From Hippopus hippopus (Eukaryota > Mollusca > Bivalvia > Cardiida > Cardiidae): a DNA stretch of 64,000 bases. Location of the stretch: assembly GCA_946811185.2 (NCBI GenBank), contig OX328096.1, forward strand, positions 24,245,881-24,309,880, written 5' to 3'. Numbering within the stretch: position 1 is the stretch's first letter; every line of letters starts with the position of its first letter. The position numbers and the translations under genes were made by a program. Shown here in pieces: positions 53,995-63,839 of the stretch. The notes below the pieces were generated by a model. That model saw only the letters and a list, made by a program, of their open reading frames with translations, had not been told where the DNA came from and made no database searches.

Positions 53995-55215
53995 TTAATG
54001 CTTTATCAAACAAGCCAGTGTTTGAAAACATTGTAAACATTGGTAACCAGCATTTTCTCCTTTTTATACGCCTGTCGAAAACGGGACGTATTATGGGATC
54101 ACCCATGGCGTACGGGCGGGCGGGCGGCATCCAGTTCTTTGTCCGGAGCATAACTTTGTCATCTCCAGTCCGATTGACTTGAAACTTGGCAGTTGTGTTA
54201 TCTGCAATAATACGGAGTGCAGTGCGAAAGAACCATAACTCTACCTCGTGCTGTCTTTGAGTTATTTTCCTTCGATCATCATTTTTACAGCATTTTCTGC
54301 TTGTCCGGAGCATAACTTTGTCATCTCCCGTCCGATTGACTTGAAACTTGGTATTTGTGTTTGTTGCAATAATACAGAGTGCAGTGTGAAAGAACCATAA
54401 CTCTACCTCGTGCTGTCTTTGAGTTATTTCTCTTTGTCATTTTTACAGCATTTTCTGCTTGTCCGGAGATAACTTTGTCATCTCCAGTCCAATTGACTTG
54501 AAACTTGGTATTTGTGTTTGTTGCAATAATACGGAGTGCAGTGCGAAAGAACCATAACTCCACCTGGTGCTGTCTTTGAGTTATTTCCCTTTGATCATCA
54601 TTTTTACAGCATTTTCTGTTTGTCTGGAATATAACTTTGTCATCTCTGGTCTGAACATCTTCAAATTTGGTATGCATGATTGTTGAAAATTTACGGAGTG
54701 CAGTGCACAAGAACCATAACTCTTCCTAGCATGAATTTTGAGTTACTTCCCTTTGATCGTCATTTTTACAGCATTTAGTGCTTGTCCGGAATATAACTTT
54801 GTCATCTCAAGTCAGAGTGACTTCAAACTTGGTATGCATGTTTGTTGCAATATTACGGAGTACAGTGTGCAAGAACAATAACTCTACCTAGTGCGGATTT
54901 TGAGTAATTCCACTTTGATCTATATTTTTACAGTATTTCTTGCTTGTCCGGAACGGAACTTTGTCACCTCAAGTCAAATTGGCTTGAGACTTGGTAAACA
55001 TGTTTGTTGCATTACCTGCCCTTTACGATTATTATACCCCCTCGGCAACTGGTGGTGGGACGGGCGTATCTTGCGACAATTTGCCGCTCTTGTTCTGAAC
55101 AGTATTTTCTACTTTTTTCGCACACATATGATTTGAGCCGTGTTTTAACTTGCTCTTTACAAGTGTTTTCAATGCAGACGTGTCTAAATGTTGTTGTCAT
55201 CGGGTAAAAAGTTAA
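53995..55215 (-). repeat. Family A MITE split by a tandem-unit element
   Basis: Left part TTAATGCTTTATCAAACAAG to GGTAACCAGCATTTTCTCC (about 54064). Right part from CACACATATGATTTGAGCC (about 55120) to ATCGGGTAAAAAGTTAA at 55215. Confidence 0.8.
54065..55070. mobile_element. Insertion with six tandem units of about 160 bp
   Basis: Starts TATACGCCTGTCGAAAACGG and ends TGGGACGGGCGTATC; the two ends pair imperfectly (TATACGCC / GGGCGTAT). The inside is six units beginning GTCCGGAGCATAACTTTGTC at 54141, 54303, 54461, 54622, 54783 and 54946. Each carries CTTGAAACTTGGTATTTG, ACGGAGTGCAGTG and AAGAACCATAACTCTACC. Spacing is 158-163 bp. The minus-strand frames of 125-129 codons are read-through of the repeat. 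From memory, elements starting TATACGCC...GGGACGTATTATGGGAT are common in bivalve DNA. Confidence 0.8.
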
Positions 55216-55339
55216 TACAAATTGTTTGAGCTTAACCTCTTGCTCTGGTTGTTCTCTCTCACAGCATCTGTTACAACTTTACAAATTACCTTGAGTTTTT
55301 GTTACCTTTCTCTTTCCAACAGTTAACTCTCCATTCCAA

Positions 55340-55545
55340 AGATGACACCAGAAGCCTTTGTGGGCAGTGTAGATCAAGATCAGACTGCACAGAATGTGAA
55401 GTCTGATCTCTGATCTGCACTGTCCACTGCTAGATTCTAGATTATGACCGAACTATCTCTTGATCTAGCAGAGGAAATGTATTTGTAGCCTTTGAGAAAA
55501 TGCAATTTATTCAACCAATAGTGAAAGAGTTAAACCCATAGTGCA
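55340..55545. repeat. Family B MITE, degraded
   Basis: GTGTAGATCAAGATCAGACT facing GAAGTCTGATCTCTGATCTG, with an eroded right side. Confidence 0.65.
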
Positions 55546-55667
55546 CCAAATAAACAAATGAACAGTTCAGTATAGAAAATGATTTCCTACTCTTAGAAGC
55601 AGAAGAGAAATACTGTTGAAAGTTGCCTAAACCACCATTCAGTTCTTTCAAAACCAAGCTCTGCTTG

Positions 55668-55895
55668 ACCCTTGACCTATTTAAAACAATTTGGGGTTTT
55701 AACAACTCTGAGGAGAAAATGCTGATAACTGCCATTTTCTCCTTTCCTACATTTCATCTCTTTCAAAAACAACTCCAATTATTTGAGTCCCATTTGAGGA
55801 TTTGTTGTCTGCCGATTCTATGCAGTCTGATCTTGTTTTACACTGTCAGCAAAGGCACATTTAGTTTCTCTTAACAGCCTTAGTTAGGGCTTAAC
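55668..55895 (-). repeat. Family A fragment joined to family B fragment
   Basis: Family A part: TTGACCTATTTAAAACAATT, core AAAATGCTGATAACTGCC, to TTTGTTGTCTGCCGAT (55815). Then the right half of a family B copy (TATGCAGTCTGATCTTGTTT ... AACAGCCTTAGTTAGGGCTTAA). Confidence 0.65.
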
Positions 55896-56116
55896 CCTTT
55901 ACCAAACAATCCCAGGTTTTCACGACTCTGGGAAAGAAGGCTTTTGAAAACATCGTGGGAAAAGGAGAAAATGCTGATAAACAGCATTTTCTCCTTTTCC
56001 CACAATGTTTTATACCCTATCAGAGAGCTTGAGCTCATTTGTACCAATTTGAATTTGCCATCTGCAGATGTTTTGAATACAAAAGAGTCTAAAATTTGTT
56101 GTTTGAGAAAGGATTA
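55892..56116 (-). repeat. Family A hairpin MITE, complete
   Basis: TTAACCCTTTACCAAACAAT, core AATGCTGATAAACAGCATTT, GTTTGAGAAAGGATTAA. Shares its left TTAA with the family B fragment. Confidence 0.9.
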
Positions 56117-57573
56117 AACAACCTCTGATCTGCCACCAATCATAAATTGAAGTATTGAGAATTATTTAAGTAGCAATTTTGGCCTTCCAACTTTAAAAAA
56201 GGTGTTTTAAGAAAGCTAAACTGGGTGTAAAAGGCACAACTTGTATCAAAAGCAGTGACAGTCATTGAAGTCAGTGGTATGTAGAATTATGTTGTTGAAA
56301 AACAAAATATTGTTTGTATTTGACTCACTATTTCTCGCCTAAACTGATCAGATGTTGTGAAAAATTACTTCATTCCACAAATTAGAATTTCATCTGCACT
56401 GGATTGGAGGTATTTAAGTTCACATGAACTGTTTATGTCTAGCCATCAATTCATATCGGACATTTGACCAGGTTCAGGTACAAACTCGTCAGACCACCTC
56501 TTATTTTGTTGGTACAGACATTGCCAGGAGTCTAAACAAAATGTTTTTTTAGGGATGGGTATGGATACAAAATATAACTATCCTAATATTTTTTTTTGTA
56601 TTCAAATAAATTTGAATATTCGTTTCAAGAATTATAGAAGTTGTTTTTCAGTATCTGAGATATGTATAATTATGTCCTGTTGCTAAATCTAGTACACTTA
56701 TAGCCAGATGTCAGTCTAACAGTATCAAATCAAACTTACGTTGGAACAATTTTACTTCCAAGCTTTCTAACCTTTGCAAAGAGGAAGGTCCTCAGTCAAT
56801 GTGAAATCAGTCAAATTTCTCTGAATATTTCACTCCACTCTTGATAATTACATTCCCATCTTTAAAGAGAAAGAGCAAGTTCAAAATATGTCGAGTATCG
56901 CAACTTCATTCATTGCATGTGGCATAAATATTCAGTTAAATATACCGGTACTCGAAATCTGGTGGAAATTAAATGTAAATTATAGGATTAGAAAAAATAG
57001 TTAAATTGCACCATGTTTTGCAGTGGTAAGTTTACTTACAACAACAAGAACAACCAACAAACGCTCGCATTGTCACATGTACATTGACAAAACTAACAGT
57101 GTAAAACATGACCCAATAAAATTGGACAGTGATATTTTTTGATGGTAGACAATGAATGGAAGTGCTTTCTAAGATGTTATGTAAATAAAAGGTGTTAAAA
57201 ACAGTTTGACATGTGTATTTAACACATCAATAAATCCACAGTTTAGTTCCAAGGGTGGATATTATCGAAGTATGAAAACTTTCTTTTCCTTTAATAGACA
57301 TATTGTAAGCTTTTTAAGAATGTTCATATGTAAATTTCATATTCCAGTATTAGGCCTTTTTCAGAATACTAGAATATTTGACTATTCAGTCCCATCCTTA
57401 GTTGTTTTTTTTTTTCTAATAAGGGAGTGAGATTTCTATTTTATTCATTTATGAGCCAAAGCTTAAATATGCAGTGATGAAGACCACCTTCTTTGAAAGG
57501 CCACTGCTCATGGTACTCCATGGAGGAGGGGGCAGTTTTTTTTTCATTTATGATTTACCTCCTCCCAGATCTG
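56117..57573. other. MITE-free non-coding stretch
   Basis: About 1.45 kb with no supported exon, RNA gene or named repeat. It is very AT-rich in places (56590-56640, 57400-57450). Confidence 0.5.
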
Positions 57574-57692
57574 TTAACTCTTTACCAAATGACAAAATTC
57601 TGGACTTGTCCAATTCTTTTAGTATATACAGATGACAAATTAGATATTTTTCTCAGGGCTGTTAAAACTCGGGATTGTTTGGTAAAGCGTAA
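57574..57692 (+). repeat. Family A MITE, centre deleted
   Basis: TTAACTCTTTACCAAATGAC ... GATTGTTTGGTAAAGCGTAA, with no palindrome; about half of the element is missing. Confidence 0.8.
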
Positions 57693-57833
57693 GCAATGAA
57701 TATTGATTCCCAAAGCATGTGCCAATACATGAAAATGTTTGCCAAGAGACTATGCATACTCAGAGTACCTTTGATATTACAAACAATAGAATTGGCTGTA
57801 AAACACAACATACATACAGCTGTGATCATTGAT

Positions 57834-58042
57834 AAACTCTTTACCACACAATCCCATGGTTTTACTTAAGGCTTTTGAAAACATTATGGGAAAAGGAGAA
57901 AATGCTGATAACCAGCATTTTCTCCTTTACCCACAATGTTTTCTACCCTTCCTGAAACTAATTTTAATTTCCGAGTCATACTTATACTTTTGTCTGAATT
58001 TGGACAAGTCTGAAATTTCGTCGTTTAGTAAAGAGTCAACCC
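57834..58042 (-). repeat. Family A hairpin MITE
   Basis: ATAAACTCTTTACCACACAA, core AATGCTGATAACCAGCATTT, GTTTAGTAAAGAGTCAA. Confidence 0.87.
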
Positions 58043-58751
58043 ATTGAGAAAAGACTGCCTTAACTCATTATCTCCAGAAACAAATTTGAAGCAGGCAGGT
58101 TTCAGCCTTTCAGAAAGTCAGCATTTTTGTGTTTTTGACACACAAAATGATAGGCAGATGCAACAAAATGAATACAACACTGTAACAGTCTAAAATGTGA
58201 CATTTTCTTGTGTGACATCGCTATCTTCTCTCCAATGTTATTGTATGGAATCTTTACTTTAAACTTTTTGACCGCGTTTAAGACCCTGGAGTAATTGCTG
58301 CAATAATTGGGATGACAGACAATGCAGTTTCTAAGAGGTCATTGTTTTTAACTTTTACCTTTAATACCACACTGTCTTATAAAACTTTTAGCTTTATGGG
58401 ACATCTACAAAGGGGAACAACATGTAGGGGACAAAAATAAACGGTAAAGACCATGACCCTTAAAAATTCTGAATAACCCCAAAAAATCCAAATGGGGAGT
58501 CACAGAAGAGTCACAGGTACTTGTGGATCAAACACCACGTCATGTGTATTATCACTTTTTTTCTAAGGATGGTTTTGCCATCTGCTGCTGTTGATTTGTT
58601 TACAGAAGTAATGAGTAAATGAGTCTAATAATTAGTACTCTCTTACAATCCTTGAAAATTGAAACTGGCTTTTTCAGGCACAGTAATAACAATGATTGCT
58701 TCAATGCCAGTGTAGCTGCAATGTCTTCCCAATCACATATTTTACATTCAA
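58043..58751. other. Non-coding stretch, nothing recognised
   Basis: No supported gene or named repeat. Confidence 0.5.
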
Positions 58752-58977
58752 TTAACCCTTTACTACACAATCCCAACTTTTAACAACCCTCAAGAAGAAA
58801 TCCTTTTGAAAACATCGTGAGAAAAGGAGAAAATGCTGGTAACCAGCATTTTCTCCTTTTCCCACAATGTTTTCAATCCTATCAAGAAGTTTTGTCATTA
58901 GAGCCACCTTTACTTTTTGGTCTTCAAATGCTTTCAACTTGGACAAGTCTAGAAGATTGTCTTTGGTAAAGAGTTAA
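58752..58977 (-). repeat. Family A hairpin MITE, complete
   Basis: TTAACCCTTTACTACACAAT, palindrome with GGTAACC, GTCTTTGGTAAAGAGTTAA. Confidence 0.92.
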
Positions 58978-59048
58978 AGATTTCATATTCTACTTGATCT
59001 AATCTTGATTTACTCTGCCCATTAAAGAACCTTCTGTGTTGGTTCATG

Positions 59049-59596
59049 GTGAACCCTTTTCCAAACAATGTCAACGCTCAATAAACCATAAAAGACAGCT
59101 TTTGAAAAATATTCTAGGAAAACGAGGAATTTCTGCTAACCAGTATTTTCTCCCTTCCCCACAATGTTTTGGAATCTGTGAAGGACAAAACCGATCATTT
59201 TGATACACATTCAATTTGCTGCACACAAATACTTCCAATTTGTAGCCGAGCCCCGGTAGCTCAGGTGGTAGCGTACAGGACTTGAGAACAGGGGGTCGTG
59301 AGTTCGATCCCCGGCTCGGCCAATTTCTTTCCGAGGATTGATGATAGTCATTGCGACAGGATTCATTCCTCTCTCACCGCTGATCGTTGTTTCGACGATG
59401 GTTATGTGGGAAAGCAGCCAGTGGCTTGGAAAGAATATTGTGCGGAGTACTGGTAACAGAAACTCCAGGAAAGCATGGATAGGTGCACTGGCCGCCACGA
59501 TATAAGTGAAATAATGTTGAAAACGGCGTTAAACACCATACAATCAATCAATCCAATTTGTAGTCTCTGAATTTTTGTCATGCGGTATAAAGTTAA
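59049..59596 (-). repeat. Family A MITE split by a SINE
   Basis: Left part GTGAACCCTTTTCCAAACAA through ACTTCCAATTTGTAG (59245). Right part resumes CCAATTTGTAGTCTCTGAAT and ends GCGGTATAAAGTTAA. The gap is exactly the SINE plus one target duplication. Confidence 0.9.
59246..59552 (+). mobile_element. Full-length tRNA-derived SINE
   Basis: An 11-bp duplication CCAATTTGTAG (59235-59245 and 59553-59563) bounds it exactly. The head (59245-59322) folds like a tRNA: acceptor arms GCCGAGC and GCTCGGC, box A TAGCTCAGGTGG at 59257-59268, box B GAGTTCGATCC at 59300-59310, so it can carry an internal RNA polymerase III promoter. The body includes GACAGGATTCATTCC and GAACTCCAGG-like segments. The tail is a short CAATCAATCAAT run rather than poly-A. 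Its layout resembles bivalve tRNA-SINEs such as RUDI, but I cannot confirm the family. Intact boxes and an exact duplication suggest a young copy. Confidence 0.9.
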
Positions 59597-59774
59597 CCCT
59601 TAGGCTGCTAAGTGTGACTCAAGGGCCTTTTGTGGATAGCGGAGATCAAGATCAGACTACACTGTCTGATAAGGAGACATCTTTCCCCTAAAACTACCAT
59701 TGAAATGGCAGAATTTGGGTTTTGACTATAGGCTTGAAAGTTTCATTTCACTTCATTAGCAGGATAAGGGTTAA
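59593..59774 (+). repeat. Family B MITE, complete
   Basis: TTAACCCTTAGGCTGCTAAG to TTAGCAGGATAAGGGTTAA gives the clearest terminal inverted repeats of this family. Core GGAGATCAAGATCAGACTAC. Its left TTAA (59593-59596) is also the right end of the neighbouring family A copy. Confidence 0.9.
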
Positions 59775-60531
59775 TGAGCCAATAACAAAATGTTCCAGAT
59801 GTATCCTGGGCTCCAGATGTACATTAGGGGTTTTGTGTTATTGATCATTATTGGGAGCTATTTTGACTCAATTAGCTTGCTATGAATGCTGCTCTATATT
59901 TCACATCGGAGTATAATTATCTTAAAAGAATAAAATGAAAAAAAGTTTTTTTTTTTTTTTCATTTGCAAAAACCAATCTTTTAAGATTTCCATATTGAAA
60001 ATGTTTGTATGATTGTTACAGGAAATGATGATAAGGACAATCAACATTTAACCCAGGCTGAATGAATGATGCTAAACATTTTCATTCCTTTCTGGAAATG
60101 TAGGACATGTAGAATGTAATTAACAATTCTAATTTCCGTCAATTTTTTTTTTAACTGTGAGGGGATTTCAGACTTTTTGCAAATGTTACCATATCATTTG
60201 TAAAAAATATTTAAGATTTATAAGAAGCGTTATTGATTTGAAATAAATGTCCTGAAAAGAGCATAATATTAAAAGACAAAATGTCTTTGTACAAAGTGTA
60301 TTGGGAATCATCTCTCTGGGAATTTCATGATTGACTACTGTAGTTTCTATTAAAAGCCAGCTCAAAATATTGCCCTACAATTCTTCAAACTATCCTTTGA
60401 AATGTGTCTTTTAAATTTAGAAATAAGTAACAAAAAAAATCAAATATTGCTTTATAAACAGAGAGTCAGACATGCAACTACCATGAATTATAATGATCTC
60501 TGAATGCAGGGAAAAGGGAAAAATCATGGAT
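59775..60531. other. Non-coding stretch, nothing recognised
   Basis: AT-rich, with a poly-T run at 59944-59959. No supported gene or named repeat. Confidence 0.5.
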
Positions 60532-60810
60532 TTAACCATTAGCCAAACAATCCAGTGTTTTAACGACCTTGAAGAAATAAGCTTTTGAAAACATTGTGGG
60601 AAAAGGAACATTGAATAGAGTATGTTTAAAAATGTAAAATGCCAGAAACCAGTATGTTCTCTGTTTTTTTTTTACAGTGTTTCCTACCTTTTCCAAGACA
60701 AATTCTTTCATTTGACTCACATTTTATTTGTCATCTGCAAATGCTTTGAATTGCTTTGAAATAAAAATGCTTTGAAACATTTAATATTTTGTCATCAGGT
60801 AAAGAGTTAA
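60532..60810 (-). repeat. Family A MITE with internal insertion
   Basis: TTAACCATTAGCCAAACAAT to CATCAGGTAAAGAGTTAA. About 40 extra bases separate GTGGGAAAAGGA from AAATGCCAGAAACCAG, and GAATTGCTTTGAAATAAAAATGC is a local duplication. Confidence 0.8.
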
Positions 60811-60984
60811 GTGTCTCCTTTAATGACCTCCCTGAAAGAAATTTTTAGTGCTACTTATATAACAGATCCTAGTGAAACATGTGGATAATCTACACGAATT
60901 AAAAGTCATTCATGAAATCAAGTTGAAGCAAAGTGGGATAAAGTGCAATTATTTATAACAAGTGAATTTTCTTACTACAATGTT

Positions 60985-61190
60985 TTCAGATGTGATCATT
61001 GACACAGGATTCATTCTTTCTCACTGCTTAAACTTGGTATAGACACAGAATTTTTTTAAGGGAGGGGATTGGAGGGATGAGGGGATGTGCTGAGCCAGTT
61101 GTTTTGATAGGGTTTCGTGTATTGTAAAAGAGTATGGCAAAATACTCAGGATTGCATGGATAGGTACATAAGTTTCTATGCTGTAACAGT
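60985..61190 (+). repeat. SINE body, diverged copy
   Basis: GATCATTGACACAGGATTCA, AATACTCAGGATTGCATGGA and TAGGTACATAAGTTTCTATG follow the body of the SINE at 59246. The tRNA head is absent. Confidence 0.65.
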
Positions 61191-61211
61191 TAAAACTGTT
61201 ACAAACTGTGT

Positions 61212-61407
61212 TTAACTCTACCAAATAACAACATGTCAGACTTACTAAATTTGAAAGCATTTAAAGATGACAATTTGAATGTGGCTGGAAAGTTGGGATA
61301 TGTCTTTGATAGGGTAGAAAATGTTATGGAGAAAGGAAAAGATGCTATTTTAAAAAAACATCCTCCTCAGGGTCGTTAAAAAGTGGGATTGTTTATTAAG
61401 GGCTTAA
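61212..61407 (+). repeat. Family A MITE, right palindrome arm deleted
   Basis: TTAACTCTACCAAATAACAA to GATTGTTTATTAAGGGCTTAA. Confidence 0.82.
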
Positions 61408-61650
61408 TGAAACAAACTGTTCCATTTCATTTTATTAAAGGAAGTTTTGCGTCAGATTCATCAGTAGTATGGACTTGAAAATGATTATTCTGAAAAGAGC
61501 AATTGTTGGAGCGGATGCTGTTTGTTTTAGTGCAAAATCTATTGGGAATCATATCTGTCTCAGAGTTCCATGATTGACTGGTTTCTATTAAAAGCCCATT
61601 CAGAACATTCCTTTGTCAACACTTCAGAATTTCTGCTGAGATTGGTTTTT

Positions 61651-62753
61651 AGCTCCACTGGCCGAAGGCCAGAGAGCTATTGTCATGGCGTTGTGTCCGT
61701 CGTGCGTCCGTCCGTCCGTCCGTCCGTTCGTCCGTGCGTGCGTCCGTAAACTTTTTCTTTAAAAAACTTCTCCTCAGAAACTATTGACTGGATTTTTACC
61801 AAATTTCACAGGAATGTTCCTTTGGTGGTCCTCTTTCAAATTCCTTCAAATAATTGTGTTCCATGAAGAATTCTGGTTGCCATGGCAACCAAAGTAAAAA
61901 ACCTTTAAAAATCTTCTCCTCCCAAACCGCTATTTGGATAGCATTATTATTTTGCAGGAATGTTCCTTAGATACAGGTTTACAGAATTCCTTAAAAAAAA
62001 AAAGATCTGTCAAAAAACATGGCTTTTATGAGAGACTCATTTTCCTTTTATGGTATAAAGTAAAATCTTTGAAAAATTTCTTCTCTAAAACTATTCATTG
62101 GATTTCATTGTTGTTTTGCAGGTAAGTTCCTATGGTGGTTGTCTACCAAATTGTTTCTTCAGTGAGCTAGCGAGCTATTGTCATGGCGTTGTGTCCGTCG
62201 TGCGTCCGTCCGTCCGTTCGTCCGTGCGTGCGTCCGTAAACTTTTTCTTTAAAAAACTTCGCCTCAGAAACTATTGACTGGATTTTTACCAAATTTCACA
62301 GGAATGTTCCTTTGGTGGTCCTCTTTCAAATTCCTTCAAATAATTGTGTTCCATGAAGAATTCTGGTTGCCATGGCAACCAAAGTAAAAAACCTTTAAAA
62401 ACCTTCTCCTCCCAAACTGCTATTTGGATAGCATTATTATTTTGCAGGCATGTTCCTTAGATACAGGTTTACAGAATTCCTTAAAAAAAAAAAGATCTGT
62501 CAAAAAACATGGCTTTTATGGGAGACTCATTTTCCTTTTATGGTATAAAGTAAAATCTTTGAAAAATTTCTTCTCTAAAACTATTCATTGGATTTCATTG
62601 TTGTTTTGCAGGTAAGTTCCTATGGTGGTTGTCTACCAATTGTTTCTTCAGTGAGTTAAAATGCAGGATTGAATGATAATTGTTAAAAACTTCCTTTCGC
62701 CATTATAGAAATATCAGGCCTGTGGAGCGATACAGGCGCTCAAGCGCCTCTAG
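61651..62753 (+). mobile_element. Helitron-like element with internal duplication
   Basis: Same element as at 39169-39768: start AGCTCCACTGGCCGAAGGCC, end hairpin GGCGCTCAAGCGCC then TCTAG, T on both flanks. A segment of about 498 bp is repeated head to tail. The second unit starts at 62172 (GAGCTATTGTCATGGCG) and lacks the 5' hairpin, while only the second reaches the 3' end. The units differ at few positions. GTCCGTCC arrays lie at about 61698-61745 and 62204-62236. The two 63-codon frames are repeat-derived. Confidence 0.7.
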
Positions 62754-62904
62754 TTTTTTGTATTTTTAAAAAAAAAATAGCAAAAATTTAAATTTTTGTA
62801 AATTTTTCATTTGACTTAGATTTGTGACAACCATGAATGATAGTGATGGCTCAACTTGCCCTTCCATAAAACAAATTTGCTGTAGAAGACTTTGATAATG
62901 TCCT

Positions 62905-63138
62905 TAAATCTTCTCCACACAATCTGGAGTTATGAAGACAAAATTTCAGACTTATCCAAATTCCAAATTTAAAGTATTAGCAGACAACAAAATAAATATG
63001 ACTCAAAAACTGCAATGTGGTTTTGGACGGGGTAGAAAACATTGTGGGAAAAGGTGAAAATGCTGGTTACCACAATGTTTTCAAAAGCCTTCTTCTCTAG
63101 GATCGTTAAAACTCGGGATTGTGCTGTCAAGGATTAGA
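62905..63138 (+). repeat. Family A MITE, composite left end
   Basis: Begins like a '-' copy (TCTTCTCCACACAATCTGGA), switches to '+' (CAAAATTTCAGACTTATCCA). The palindrome centre is shortened (GGTTACCACAATG) and it ends GATTGTGCTGTCAAGGATTA. Confidence 0.7.
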
Positions 63139-63680
63139 GAAGTTGAAATTGTTCGGTGTGAGAGGGGGGAAAGTATGAGAGCACCTTGGTGCTTTGCTAG
63201 ACAGTTCTAGATCTAATTGGCTATTGATTTTGATGAAATATTCATGCCAAAGTTTTCACTCTGTCTCTTCTTATCCTGATTACATTTTATTCATTGTTTT
63301 CACCAAAGGCGTTTGTTTTGTGATGAACTTTGCCATGCACCTTGTGTTAATAATGGTAATAATTAGACAAGGTGTCAAACTCTATTCCATACCGAACAGT
63401 ACCCATATATCAGGTATATCAGTAATTTTCACATTTTCTGCCCCTGGAATGAATGTGTTGATGTTTTAATTGTATTCTGTGATGGTTTTTCTATCAACCA
63501 GAATGTAGGACGATAGAAATAAGTAGGTATTAGGAGAGTTACAGAGGTATGAACTTTTGAAATGGACAACATTTCTCTCTTGCCACAGTAGAATAGAAAG
63601 TTTCATCAGGCTGAATAAGAATCTTGTTCTTGATTGGCCATTGAGGAAATGACAGAGAGTACTATTTAGGATACAAAAAA
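63139..63680. other. Non-coding stretch, nothing recognised
   Basis: A 91-codon plus-strand frame (63194-63469) has hydrophobic stretches but no ATG context, splice support or family that I recognise. Confidence 0.45.
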
Positions 63681-63839
63681 TGTGGCAACTAATGCAGTGC
63701 CAATCAAGATCATAGTATACATTCTTGGCAGTCTTATCTTGTTCTACACTGCCTGCACAAGCACCTAATGTAACCAGTAGTGTGAAAGTAATCTGACAGC
63801 TAAATTGATCTGCCTGAGCAGTTGTCCCCTCTCCTTGAT
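63681..63839 (-). repeat. Family B MITE fragment
   Basis: CAATCAAGATCATAGTATAC, GGCAGTCTTATCTTGTTCTA and CACTGCCTGCACAAGCACC. Eroded. Confidence 0.55.

Noticed and set aside
53936..54710. Two minus-strand frames of 125 and 129 codons with similar sequence
   Set aside because: They read across the 160-bp tandem units; the similarity comes from the DNA repeat.
59245..59322. Functional tRNA gene
   Set aside because: It has tRNA-like arms and boxes A and B, but it is joined to a SINE body and bounded by an 11-bp target duplication, so it is the SINE head.
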